Assembly: GCA_964506645.1 (NCBI GenBank) | Contig: CAZDML010000028.1 | Span: forward strand, 1 to 18,798 | Direction: 5' to 3' | Length of the DNA: 18,798 nt | From: CAZDML01 sp964506645 | GTDB lineage: Bacteria; Elusimicrobiota; Elusimicrobia; 2-01-FULL-59-12 | In this document: piece by piece, positions 1 to 8,229 of the stretch | Layout: each line of letters starts with the position of its first letter | How positions within the stretch are numbered: position 1 is the first letter of the stretch | The notes under the pieces: generated by a model | Told to the model about the DNA's origin: nothing | Database searches by the model: none | The model's input: the letters and a program-made list of their open reading frames with translations, nothing else | Made by a program: the position numbers and the translations under genes

Positions 1-3000
1 AAGTCTGTCACATAAAGTGCCAAACCGCCTGTCCCGGAACTGCACATGGATTCCGGAGACACGAGAACAACTTCCCCGATCCCGATGGTCCGCAGCATGC
101 GAATCGCGTTTGCGCTGGCCGCAGGAGACGTTTCCTGAGCGATAACAGCCACATCAATTAAATAGTCTTTCACTTTGCCAATAAGTTCAGGATGGAACAG
201 AGCGAGATCGGAGAAGACATGGCCAATATCGCCGACTTCAAGATCGGCTTCTCGCTCAATCAGCTCTGATAGATTTTTAAAGAGCGCTCGGAAGGCTTTT
301 CGGTCCGTGCCCTGCAGGGTACGGATTAGCTCATGAGCTACGAAAGTATGGGCAAAACGATCCTGACGGCCAAATTGCCGATAACGACTCAGAGCATTGC
401 CGAGTGCATCCAAATAGTGGTGATCCCCGGGAGCAGGCCAGCGCGTCGACGCTTTGCGGAAGTGGTAGATCTGGGCACTTAAGTTAGGTACCGGCAACCG
501 AGGGCCTAAACCGAGATGAACGATTTCTTCTCCGGTGAAAAAAGAGCGGCGACCGGGGTGCTTCTGCGAGACGGCGGGATCGGCGTTATTAAAGACTTCA
601 CGGAATTCATATAGAGCATCGGCTTCAAATTCTCCAAGTCCGTGTTCATCCTGATGGCTATCGCCAGGCATAAAATTAAGGCTTGCCGCCTGCTTGGCCC
701 CTTGATGAAAGAGTCCCACCAAGAATCCATCGCTTACCTCGCGCGCGATCGCAATGACTTGGTTATGGCCTACATCCAAGGGAATCGGCATACTGCCTGC
801 GGCTTGGCGTGCGATCTGTAAGATTCGTTTTTCAAAATCTCCCAGCGCCGCAAGATAGCGATTGTGTTCCAAGAAGCGCCCAGTTTCATAAACCAGTGTG
901 CCCCAATTGAATCCTTTGAAAGACGTACCGTTTACTGTCCGATCCGGTCCAAAATTATTCACTGGAACTCGCCAGATAGACGCTAAGGTCTGCGCCCAAT
1001 CAATCGATCCATCCTCCCGTCGAAACGCATAGTGCACATGTTGGAACGTCATCCCGCCATGCGCGAACAAAAGCGCTGCGGAGGCCGCAAACGCAGCGCT
1101 GCCAAAGGCGTCGACCGGAGGCACTTGAGCATCGTGATTATTCAGAATGGTTACCGTGCCGCCACCCATACGGCGTCGAATCCCTGAAAGCCATCGTAAG
1201 GTCCCGGAAAAAATTCCGCTGGGGCGACCCTCACGGACAATATCCCAGCTATTCGCAATCAGCGGATCATAGGGATAGTCGACTCCTGAACGGATGAGCC
1301 GCGCTTCGTGGCCATGCCAGTTTTCACCCAAGAACTGAATGTCGTGACCCTGAGCAGCTCCCGCCTTCTTCGCTTCATAAATGATCCAGGCCAAAACCGC
1401 GTTCGGCTCTTCCGTATTTCTCAGATCCAAGGTCCGATTCGATTCTGGAACAACGACTTGCCCGTGAAGTGCGGCAAGTCCCACCGTCCCAGGCAGAGTA
1501 AAGAAAGTAGTATCGAACACGTGACCCACATCAATTCGGAAATCAAAGCCTTGCTCCGCCAGCCAGCGAACTTGTGCGATATAGTCACGCACATTACGCG
1601 GATCCGCCCAGTTCCGGCTGAAACCGTCATACCAGTCCGGAGAAAAACCACCATCGGAGGCAGCGCGACGAACCAAACGTCCGCCCTCCTCCTGGCTTTG
1701 AACATACGTGGGAACGCGCGGAGGAAGTTCACGGTTCGAACGCGCACCGTGCGGAATCAAATCGATGGCCAGCAAGAGACCGAGCTCATCGGCCGTGGCT
1801 TTCAAGCGCTGCAATGCTTCGAGCCCGCCCACATCCTGACGAATACGAACCTGATCAATCGGCGAAAACGCCGAGGGATCGGGACCGGCTTCACCGGGAG
1901 CACCCAGCTCCAGGACCTGCAAATATAGGCCGCCAAATCCTTCGTTCTTCACAGAGGACAGCTGCTCGCGCAATTCGTCTAAGGTTCCCACCTGCAAGCG
2001 GCCCCATTCATCCACGATCGGTCGGCGATGCTCATTCAAATGAAGGTTAAAAACTTCGGGACGCATGCTAAGCCAGCGAATCCCCCGCACGTCTTTTTGG
2101 AACTTAATAAGACCATTCTGACGGAATCGAGGGTTTGATTCGTCGCGTATCGCTTCATTCTCGGCGGGATATTCCCAAGCCGTCATTCCTGTTGGGCGCG
2201 TTTGGATTGCATAGTGCACCCAACCCCGCTGTACGGGAACGGTCCACGCATAATAGGCGACCTGATTTTCAATCCGTACGGGTTTGAGCGTCCGTGTCCG
2301 ATGCATGGATCCGCCATCCACGGACCAATTCACACGGACATCTATCGGTTCCGTCCCAAAGGGAACAGAAAATTCAAGGACATAGGGCTTCGAATCAAAC
2401 TCCGAATAATTGAACGAGGAGACAGGGAATTCCGCCGGACGACCCGTACGAAGGTCAAACGCCAGGCGATTTAAGTAGATACGAATTCCACGATCAGGAT
2501 GGGTTTTTGAGAGCGAATACAGCAGATCGCCGGCCAGAGCCGCTGCCTCCGGCTTTCCATGACGGAGAGCATTTTCAAGAATTTGAAACGATACGTCGCT
2601 CTCTTCCGCAGATTCAGTCTTTAGTGCACGATAGGCAGCATTGAATAAATCGGGATGTTGTTCCCATCGCAAATGGTCATCCAAAATGTCTTTGGCCACC
2701 GACTGAGCATCCCGCAAGATATCGACACGGAGGGCTGTGGGCACATTGAACGCAAACGATTCTGAGGCTTCTTTAGTGGCTACCCAATCCTTCGTATCTC
2801 GCGGCGCCAAGCGAACAATTTTTCGCACGTCCGGCCCGAGGTTGTACACGAGATAGAAATAATGCAGCGGCTCTTCATGGGAACCCGGATAGGTTTCGAC
2901 AAAGACATGGGACGGCTGAGGAAGGCCCATTTGAGGAAAGTGCCGGTCATGAAACTGCTTTACAACATTGAGCCGATCTTCAGAATTGCTTTGTTCAATG

Positions 3001-3893
3001 AGACCTTCATACAACGCGGCCAACGGATTGGGCGGTAACACGGACCAGGCTTCGTCCAAGCGTACAAGGGCGCTGGCATGCTTAAAGGGGGCGCTCCAAT
3101 CACGACCAAAATAATGGGACTCTGGGTGCTCAAGAGTCCACGTTGTCCACGCTCTTTGAATTTCTGTAGACCCTCGAAACAGTTTGAGGGTGTCCTGAAA
3201 CACCTGGGCGTCATGCGGTTGAAAATCGGGTGAAAAACGGTGCAACGAACGGCGAAGCCCATGCATGAGCACCAACTGCAGAACTTCCGGCGGCGCGCGC
3301 AGCAAGTCTGCCCGTAAAATAATTTCACGCGGAGTGACTTGCGCCATTTCAGGAAGGGTTTCGACGATACGAACGGGCAACGGGAGAGAGCGCCATTGGC
3401 CCGTATGACGTTCAATCCAATTCAAGCGCTGTGTTTGACGAAGATTGGCTTTTTCGTCTGAGGTTAGTCGACCATAGGCAAAGTGCATCGCTGTCTGGAT
3501 TTTGTTTTGAAGTGGAGTATCATCTATTCCCTCAAATTTAACGTCGGGATACCCTTCGTTGTCATGTTCAAGATAGATCGAAGGAACGACTTGAACCACG
3601 CCCAACATGGCAAACGCAAGGAAAGCCCATCCACCCAGACCGTCAGGGATGAGTGAGGCTTCCGTCACCGCATGTCCAAGCAGGTGTTTGTGTGCAGCAG
3701 AAACGTGGGGCATTAACGACGAGAGCACCCAAAGCCCAGCGCCGATCAAGGCTTGTTCATCAAAGACGCCTTGAATAGACGTAGAGACAGCATGGCGCCC
3801 AAACGAAAGATCGTTGAGGGGAGCTGCTTGTAGGGGAGTTTCGACGATAAGGATCGCAGCAAGACATGCTGCGAAGGTGCGTCTAAAATGCAT
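1..3893 (-). CDS. Exported GH13-like (GlgE-resembling) glucan-active protein, C-terminus beyond the window
   Basis: The frame is open for 1297 codons from ATG 3891-3893 to the left edge, with no stop in view. An in-frame TAA lies two codons upstream, so this is the earliest possible ATG; no convincing Shine-Dalgarno precedes it. Residues 1-23 form a signal peptide (RR, hydrophobic core, LQA before AP), predicting export. Residues 24-490 are unassigned and include a short hydrophobic segment near 85-105. Residues about 500-570 look like a beta-sandwich, as found before GH13 barrels. Residues about 625-990 hold the GH13 signature: D711/H715 (region I), R786-x-D788 with H791 (nucleophile region), E857 in LGENW (acid/base) and H920-D921 (region IV). 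A His three after the nucleophile resembles GlgE maltosyltransferases. Residues beyond about 1100 are not recognised. GH13 membership is fairly sure; hydrolase versus transferase and the substrate are not. Confidence 0.75.
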   Translation of the reverse strand, partial: MHFRRTFAACLAAILIVETPLQAAPLNDLSFGRHAVSTSIQGVFDEQALIGAGLWVLSSLMPHVSAAHKHLLGHAVTEASLIPDGLGGWAFLAFAMLGVVQVVPSIYLEHDNEGYPDVKFEGIDDTPLQNKIQTAMHFAYGRLTSDEKANLRQTQRLNWIERHTGQWRSLPLPVRIVETLPEMAQVTPREIILRADLLRAPPEVLQLVLMHGLRRSLHRFSPDFQPHDAQVFQDTLKLFRGSTEIQRAWTTWTLEHPESHYFGRDWSAPFKHASALVRLDEAWSVLPPNPLAALYEGLIEQSNSEDRLNVVKQFHDRHFPQMGLPQPSHVFVETYPGSHEEPLHYFYLVYNLGPDVRKIVRLAPRDTKDWVATKEASESFAFNVPTALRVDILRDAQSVAKDILDDHLRWEQHPDLFNAAYRALKTESAEESDVSFQILENALRHGKPEAAALAGDLLYSLSKTHPDRGIRIYLNRLAFDLRTGRPAEFPVSSFNYSEFDSKPYVLEFSVPFGTEPIDVRVNWSVDGGSMHRTRTLKPVRIENQVAYYAWTVPVQRGWVHYAIQTRPTGMTAWEYPAENEAIRDESNPRFRQNGLIKFQKDVRGIRWLSMRPEVFNLHLNEHRRPIVDEWGRLQVGTLDELREQLSSVKNEGFGGLYLQVLELGAPGEAGPDPSAFSPIDQVRIRQDVGGLEALQRLKATADELGLLLAIDLIPHGARSNRELPPRVPTYVQSQEEGGRLVRRAASDGGFSPDWYDGFSRNWADPRNVRDYIAQVRWLAEQGFDFRIDVGHVFDTTFFTLPGTVGLAALHGQVVVPESNRTLDLRNTEEPNAVLAWIIYEAKKAGAAQGHDIQFLGENWHGHEARLIRSGVDYPYDPLIANSWDIVREGRPSGIFSGTLRWLSGIRRRMGGGTVTILNNHDAQVPPVDAFGSAAFAASAALLFAHGGMTFQHVHYAFRREDGSIDWAQTLASIWRVPVNNFGPDRTVNGTSFKGFNWGTLVYETGRFLEHNRYLAALGDFEKRILQIARQAAGSMPIPLDVGHNQVIAIAREVSDGFLVGLFHQGAKQAASLNFMPGDSHQDEHGLGEFEADALYEFREVFNNADPAVSQKHPGRRSFFTGEEIVHLGLGPRLPVPNLSAQIYHFRKASTRWPAPGDHHYLDALGNALSRYRQFGRQDRFAHTFVAHELIRTLQGTDRKAFRALFKNLSELIEREADLEVGDIGHVFSDLALFHPELIGKVKDYLIDVAVIAQETSPAASANAIRMLRTIGIGEVVLVSPESMCSSGTGGLALYVTD
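924..2021 (-). other. GH13 (alpha-amylase superfamily) catalytic domain within the left-edge CDS
   Basis: These are approximately residues 625-990. The four classical GH13 regions occur in the right order: AIDLIPH (D711, H715), FRIDVGH (R786, D788, H791), FLGENW (E857) and NNHD (H920, D921). The opening TLDELREQL...GFGGLYL resembles the first strand-helix unit of GlgE and related enzymes. The Arg two residues before the nucleophile is present, so the domain looks catalytically competent rather than decayed. GH13 enzymes act on alpha-glucosidic bonds; subfamily GH13_3 (GlgE) transfers maltose from maltose-1-phosphate. The subfamily is my inference from motif spacing only. Confidence 0.7.
2180..2396 (-). 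other. Probable carbohydrate-binding-like beta-sandwich preceding the GH13 barrel
   Basis: This segment covers about residues 500-571 of the left-edge CDS. It alternates hydrophobic and polar residues, with VRVNWSVDGG and aromatic positions near YYAWTVPV and GWVHYAI, a pattern typical of the immunoglobulin-like or CBM-like modules before GH13 domains, including the N-terminal region of GlgE. The assignment rests on pattern and position only. Confidence 0.35.
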
Positions 3894-3930
3894 ACTTTAT
3901 TTTATGGAGTTTCCGTTGGTGAAGCTATAA

Positions 3931-3962
3931 GCCCTCCGGGCACAAATGCATGCCCGAAGGGC
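3931..3962 (-). terminator. Strong intergenic hairpin, terminator or intercistronic stem-loop
   Basis: A 12-bp inverted repeat (3931-3942 against 3951-3962) encloses an 8-base loop. On the minus strand the arms read GCCCTTCGGGCA and TGCCCGGAGGGC, with a single T/G wobble and otherwise perfect pairing. It starts 33 bases after the stop of the 1406-residue gene and ends 37 bases before the next start. The transcript continues with UUAUAG rather than a run of U, so it is not a textbook intrinsic terminator. It may be an attenuating or mRNA-stabilising stem that separates expression of the two genes. The rest of the 101-base gap shows no promoter I would defend. Confidence 0.5.
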
Positions 3963-3994
3963 CTAGGGTCATCTAGGTCGTGCTGAAGATTGCG

Positions 3995-6900
3995 TTATGC
4001 CGCGGCGGCGATCATGCGGCGAGCTCTTAGCTCTTCCACCTCGCGCCGCGTCTTCGAGTTGCCCCACACCGCATTGATGCCGGTGCCCAAACGTTGCCAG
4101 ACCGTGCTGGCCGAAGGCAGCTGCGGAACCGCGTCCGCGAGAAGCACTTCGATTTGTTGTGCATTTTCTGCGAGTCGATCCGCGACCTGCAGCGAATCGG
4201 GACTCGGGATCTTGGCAAATACGCGATTTATAAAACCGAGCAGCCAGGCGATGATCTGATCGAGAAGCGTCAGCGCCAAGGCCAGAGGAGCCACAACACG
4301 CGTCACAATTTCTGACGAGGATTGCGTCATTGCATGAGCCATCTCCTCCGCACGGGCGGGCAAAGAGAGTGCGCCGACGATACGCTGCGTTCCAAAATCA
4401 TAGTGCGCAATCGCATGATGCGCATTCAGCACAGACGGATCACGGGACACAATCGCTTGTTTTACAACCGCATATTCCTGCGCCGCTGCCGAAACGGCCC
4501 ACGGTGCCACAATGAAAAGCGCCGCAGGATTTTGCAACATCACGGCAAGGCCAGCGGCAATCGCGACAAGAGCGCTCGTGATACCGGCAAACCAATGGAC
4601 CTGAATCGGACGCAATCCGGCCGCCGGTGTACTAAAGCCCAAAGTGCGAGCCAATTGCATGAATTCCCCATCTTGCTTCATAGCCTCGTATTTCTCATGC
4701 GCCCGCAACAAATAGCTATAGGAGGTTGATTTTAAGTCCTCCAAAACGGCACCTTTCTCGTAGTACACGCCTGTTTTAAGTCCAGGAATAATACTGGCAT
4801 CACCGGTTACATACTGGGGCAGTACGGTAAACGTACCGTCTTTAAGGATTTTTGATTCATAATTCACTGGAATCCCGGATTCCAAGGAATGTATGTAGGC
4901 GCCCAGTTCTACAAAGCCCCCCATGAGGTTAAGAATCGGGGGGTCGTTATTTTCCGCTGTTTGACGCGCAATCATCGACGCCGATTCCTTGTCTCTTAGC
5001 GAAATTCCATCGGGGAACTGGAAATGGGGGGTCGGCTTCAGAACCAACAGCGGGAATCCACCCTTTTGTAACTTAGGAGCATCTCCTTCTTTTTCAATCA
5101 AAGGAGGGTTTTCAACCATTTCAAACAACAATTTTTCTCCTGATTCCACTCGATGTTTTGCATAAGCGAGACGATGCGGATCCACAGAATCTTTATTCAG
5201 CATCTTGAGATCGTTCACGCGATGTTGACGCAGGAGAATCATCCCATGGTATCTCTGTGAAACAACCGATTGGATATGGCGTAGAACAGACGTTTCAAGG
5301 GGTCTCAACTCACCCTGGATGGAGCGCAAGGCGCCTGTCGGGGCGACTAGCAACTCGGTGGCGACACCATGCCCATAGACGGATTGCGTCACATCCTCGG
5401 GTTCTTGGGTCGATGGATTTACAACAACGACGCGCTTTTGAACATAGGCCCCCCCATACTCTTCGGATTGGATGAGATTATGGAAGGTAGGACTGACAAT
5501 GAAATAGACATTCTCAGGCTGAAATCCATAAAAATGATGTTCCTGGAAATCTCTGACTATCGATTCATAGGTACGGTCATTGGCATGGATAATAATATGC
5601 TGATTGGCCAATGCCTGTTCTGGCGAAATACCTAATGTAATGTGTTTTTTCGCCAGCCTTCGGATCGACTGATTTAAGCGAATCATGGCACGAGCACCCA
5701 GATGAATAGAATCATCATGTTCACCAAAGAAGAGTCCCGGAGGAAGAAACCACATCGCATGCTTTTGATCCTCGGTTAATTCATCCCACAACCCCATTTT
5801 TTTCAAACCGTCGCGCATACGACTGGCATCACCGCCCGCATAGTATTGCTCGACAACGCGTCCTTCCAGCTGCATACGAATGGCTTCATCAACATCGGAT
5901 TTGGGAATCCTCGACTTGACAAGTTCGGGTATTTCAGAAAATCGCGGAAGTCTAAAATCAACCCCTGGAAGGAGCTTGGCGCGACGCGCAAAGGCCGTAA
6001 TACGGGCCACATCGCCAGGATCATCTTGACTCGGGTCTGCCGCATTTTTTATTTCGGGCTGTAATGTATCGAGCGCAACAGTAACACCCTGGCGAGCCTT
6101 TTCTAAAACATAGTCAAACAAGAGTTCATGCCATTTGATTTGCGCACGGCGCCCATAATTGTAGACGAAGTAGCGATTCACAGCCGGGATGAAACGAGCA
6201 GATTTTCGGAGCATATCGGTTACAGACAAGGTGGGATCCATAAAGGCATCAATGCCCGCATTGGTTAGCAATTGCTCGTTCAGGTTATATCCATATTCCG
6301 CCGTCTCATGGATATAAAACATCAGCCAGAACTTAAATGGATTGGCTTGAAAGACGGGGTTTTGAGTGATCGCATCCATATGAATGATGGCTTCGAATGG
6401 AGGCTTAATTCCATTTCTTAACGACCGTACATGAACATATTCAGCACGAACAGCGGGGGGAAGCGACAATTTAAATCCTTCCAAGTGATCATCCTCAAAA
6501 GTGACCGCATCCCCAGAAATAAAGTGAAGACGCTCAAAAGGGAACATGGAGCTAAGATTTGTCCCTTCTGGAAACGGCGTATTTTCTTTAAAGTCTTTAA
6601 AAATTCCCAAGACAGCACGCAGAGCTTCACCCCCTGGGATATCTTTAAACGCATCTTTGGGCAATGTCTCAAGATCCTCTTTTGTGAGAACAACATCACG
6701 CGTCTCAATGCCGCTGGGACGCATTTTAAGCGCGCCGTTTTCACGGCGGTATTTACGGGCTCGGCTGTCTTTCCCAGAGATAGACCCATCAACTTCCGCT
6801 GCCTTTCCACAACCAGACAACCACGCAAGCGACTGTAGACGCGGAACAAAACCCGCAGCGCGTGGCGTAGACGGGGAACCGCGCGTGCCATTGTTAGAGG

Positions 6901-8215
6901 AAAGCCACTCTGCTGCTTCCCAAGCGCTTAAGCGCTGTCCTAAAAAGCGCTGCTCGTAAAGCGCCTCATCAAAAGCTGTAGCGCTGTCGACCTGAGGGGC
7001 ATAGACGACATAAGAAATTCCACGCGACTGAAGATCCTGGACAAGCTGTTCGGTATGAAAACCGCCAACGACCAGTACGGTGGACTGCGCCGGCTGCTGG
7101 GTCTGTAAGGCCAAGGTGTTGTCCAGAAGCGGCCGGTTACGCATGAGAGCCGCCACATAAAAGTCGATACTGGCGCGCAGCGCGTCGGCTGCGTCGCGCA
7201 CTTCTTTTTGCCCCAGAGACGCATCTCCTAAAAGCTGCAGCAACTGAGGCATGTGTTCCAACTGACGACTCACACGTTGAATATCTGCCAGTGTGCAGTG
7301 CTGTGCCAAGGCTTGTGACGCCAGCGCAAAACGCTGACGCACTTCAACGATAAGACGTTCCTGCTGTGTTTTGGCCAAGTGGCTCTGCAATGCAACGGCA
7401 TAATCACTCAGCGAAGCGGTGAGATTGCTCGAAAGTAGCATGTCGGCTTGAAGAGACGCGGGAGCATTGAGATAGGCCTGAAGAGCGGCTGGTTGAGCAA
7501 CACCATAACGATCCGCGCGAGGTTTTAGATAGTTCCAGAAGTCCTGGGGAGATAAACGTCCGGATTCAAAACGTTCTTTACGTTCTTCAATCGCAAGCAC
7601 TGGCTTCGATCCGGTGGCGCGCAAAAGATCATTGAGACGGAAGAGAACCGTTTCAAAATTTACGCGAGCGCGACGACGCGCGACATAAGACTCACGGAAA
7701 ATAGATCGGTTCGTTTGATAAAACGCCGGGTCTTCGACTCCTTTGAGCATCGCAGGCTGATTGCTCATGACGGAATAGAACTGAGGACCCGTGAGTTCGC
7801 CGTTTTTCAGCAGAAATTCCGCAATGTCGTTGCGGAGTTCTTTGTTTTGAACCACTGTTAAGGGCGAGTTGTCGATGGCTCCGACGGCACCTTCCACGGC
7901 GACAGCAGATCCGAGAATCTTCTTATCCGCCAAAAACTCCAAAAGTCCTGCGATATTTTTCTGCACTGAATAATTGAAATGCAGGTCCTCAATGAGGACG
8001 ACTTGAGGAGCATCGGAGGCAGCCTGTTTTCCAAGCGATGCGTGAACGACAGTTCCCAGTCGTGAAGGCGGGGTTAAATGAGCATACGGGATCACAGCGG
8101 CGGCATGACTTCCCGCAGGCAAAAGCGATGAAATAACAAGTGAAAATACGACCGTCAAGGCCGTGACTTTCAAATGCAAGGTACGTTTCATGGTTGTGTA
8201 GATGTTCATAGACAT
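3995..8215 (-). CDS. Exported multidomain protein: ChaN/TIKI-like, HETAE and UDPGP-like regions, C-terminal membrane segments
   Basis: This is a 1406-residue protein of no single known family. The N-terminus carries a signal peptide (KRTLHLK, then a hydrophobic core to about residue 38, SHA before AA). Residues about 70-430 look like a ChaN/TIKI-type alpha/beta domain: EDLHFNY with E76 and H79, then VVGGFHTE with H387. A basic Gly/Ser linker follows (about 445-500). HETAE at 636-640 is a possible metal site. Residues about 825-1010 faintly resemble UDP-sugar pyrophosphorylases around HHFYGF (893-898). Two hydrophobic stretches near 1203-1245 and 1302-1340 suggest membrane anchoring, and the protein ends in an Arg/Glu-rich tail. 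It starts 14 bases after the giant synthase gene, so the two are probably co-translated. The first ATG is given as the start, but ATG at 8209 (Met3) sits better relative to the Shine-Dalgarno. I infer a partner role in envelope glycan biology and cannot name the reaction. Confidence 0.8.
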   Translation of the reverse strand: MSMNIYTTMKRTLHLKVTALTVVFSLVISSLLPAGSHAAAVIPYAHLTPPSRLGTVVHASLGKQAASDAPQVVLIEDLHFNYSVQKNIAGLLEFLADKKILGSAVAVEGAVGAIDNSPLTVVQNKELRNDIAEFLLKNGELTGPQFYSVMSNQPAMLKGVEDPAFYQTNRSIFRESYVARRRARVNFETVLFRLNDLLRATGSKPVLAIEERKERFESGRLSPQDFWNYLKPRADRYGVAQPAALQAYLNAPASLQADMLLSSNLTASLSDYAVALQSHLAKTQQERLIVEVRQRFALASQALAQHCTLADIQRVSRQLEHMPQLLQLLGDASLGQKEVRDAADALRASIDFYVAALMRNRPLLDNTLALQTQQPAQSTVLVVGGFHTEQLVQDLQSRGISYVVYAPQVDSATAFDEALYEQRFLGQRLSAWEAAEWLSSNNGTRGSPSTPRAAGFVPRLQSLAWLSGCGKAAEVDGSISGKDSRARKYRRENGALKMRPSGIETRDVVLTKEDLETLPKDAFKDIPGGEALRAVLGIFKDFKENTPFPEGTNLSSMFPFERLHFISGDAVTFEDDHLEGFKLSLPPAVRAEYVHVRSLRNGIKPPFEAIIHMDAITQNPVFQANPFKFWLMFYIHETAEYGYNLNEQLLTNAGIDAFMDPTLSVTDMLRKSARFIPAVNRYFVYNYGRRAQIKWHELLFDYVLEKARQGVTVALDTLQPEIKNAADPSQDDPGDVARITAFARRAKLLPGVDFRLPRFSEIPELVKSRIPKSDVDEAIRMQLEGRVVEQYYAGGDASRMRDGLKKMGLWDELTEDQKHAMWFLPPGLFFGEHDDSIHLGARAMIRLNQSIRRLAKKHITLGISPEQALANQHIIIHANDRTYESIVRDFQEHHFYGFQPENVYFIVSPTFHNLIQSEEYGGAYVQKRVVVVNPSTQEPEDVTQSVYGHGVATELLVAPTGALRSIQGELRPLETSVLRHIQSVVSQRYHGMILLRQHRVNDLKMLNKDSVDPHRLAYAKHRVESGEKLLFEMVENPPLIEKEGDAPKLQKGGFPLLVLKPTPHFQFPDGISLRDKESASMIARQTAENNDPPILNLMGGFVELGAYIHSLESGIPVNYESKILKDGTFTVLPQYVTGDASIIPGLKTGVYYEKGAVLEDLKSTSYSYLLRAHEKYEAMKQDGEFMQLARTLGFSTPAAGLRPIQVHWFAGITSALVAIAAGLAVMLQNPAALFIVAPWAVSAAAQEYAVVKQAIVSRDPSVLNAHHAIAHYDFGTQRIVGALSLPARAEEMAHAMTQSSSEIVTRVVAPLALALTLLDQIIAWLLGFINRVFAKIPSPDSLQVADRLAENAQQIEVLLADAVPQLPSASTVWQRLGTGINAVWGNSKTRREVEELRARRMIAAAA
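5186..5743 (-). other. Region weakly resembling UDP-sugar pyrophosphorylases
   Basis: Residues about 825-1010. HHFYGFQPENVYFIV (from H893) parallels the segment of UDP-glucose/UDP-GlcNAc pyrophosphorylases that reads roughly H-x-YFGL-x-x-x-x-V-x-FF. YGHGVATELL further on sits where those enzymes have P-D-G-N-G-G-x-y-x-A-L. The nucleotide-binding GGxGTR loop expected upstream is not visible, so any relative here would be inactive or strongly divergent. This is a recollection-based similarity. Confidence 0.25.
6176..6448 (-). other. HETAE module (HExxE, metallopeptidase-like) in the 1406-residue protein
   Basis: Residues about 590-680 contain FYIHETAEYGY, with H636, E637 and E640 on one predicted helix. 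The HExxE spacing resembles a zincin helix in which the second His is replaced by Glu. I see no convincing third metal ligand downstream. Modules of the same style occur twice in the giant neighbour, so this is probably a shared building block rather than a chance match. Confidence 0.4.
6926..8008 (-). other. ChaN/TIKI-like (PrgY/TraB superfamily-resembling) domain
   Basis: Residues about 70-430 of the 1406-residue protein. The characteristic features are an early strand ending in an E-x-x-H motif (IEDLHFNY: E76, H79), a VAVEGAVG strand, IEERKERF in the middle, and a late VLVVGGFHTEQL strand with H387 (GxxH). Known ChaN and TIKI members use paired E-x-x-H and G-x-x-H motifs to bind haem iron or metal. 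The order and spacing here agree, but the helical middle is long. The fold call is moderate; the function (metal binding, proteolysis or scaffold) is open. Confidence 0.5.
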
Positions 8216-8229
8216 TGTCTCCCTTTTAG
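8216..8229 (-). promoter_or_regulatory. Shine-Dalgarno in the 14-base gap between giant gene and 1406-residue gene
   Basis: After the TAA of the giant gene (8230-8232) the minus strand reads CTAAAAGGGAGACA before ATG 8213-8215. GGGAG (8219-8223) is only 3 bases from that ATG but 9 bases from the second ATG at 8207-8209, which encodes Met3. The spacing favours Met3 as the true start. The tight gap implies one transcript and likely translational coupling. Confidence 0.65.

Noticed and set aside
1308..1928. Plus-strand open frame of 206 codons
   Set aside because: It lies fully within the GH13-coding region on the other strand, where the catalytic motifs are read. Its product is basic, irregular and unlike any family I know, and it has no ribosome site of note.
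3860..3893. Lipoprotein signal in the left-edge CDS (Cys10 after FAA)
   Set aside because: The Cys comes before the hydrophobic core rather than after it, so an ordinary signal peptide ending LQA fits better.
3894..3994. Promoter for the GH13 gene (TTATAG or CATAAAAT as -10)
   Set aside because: Neither has a -35 element at proper spacing, and the second would sit almost on the start codon.
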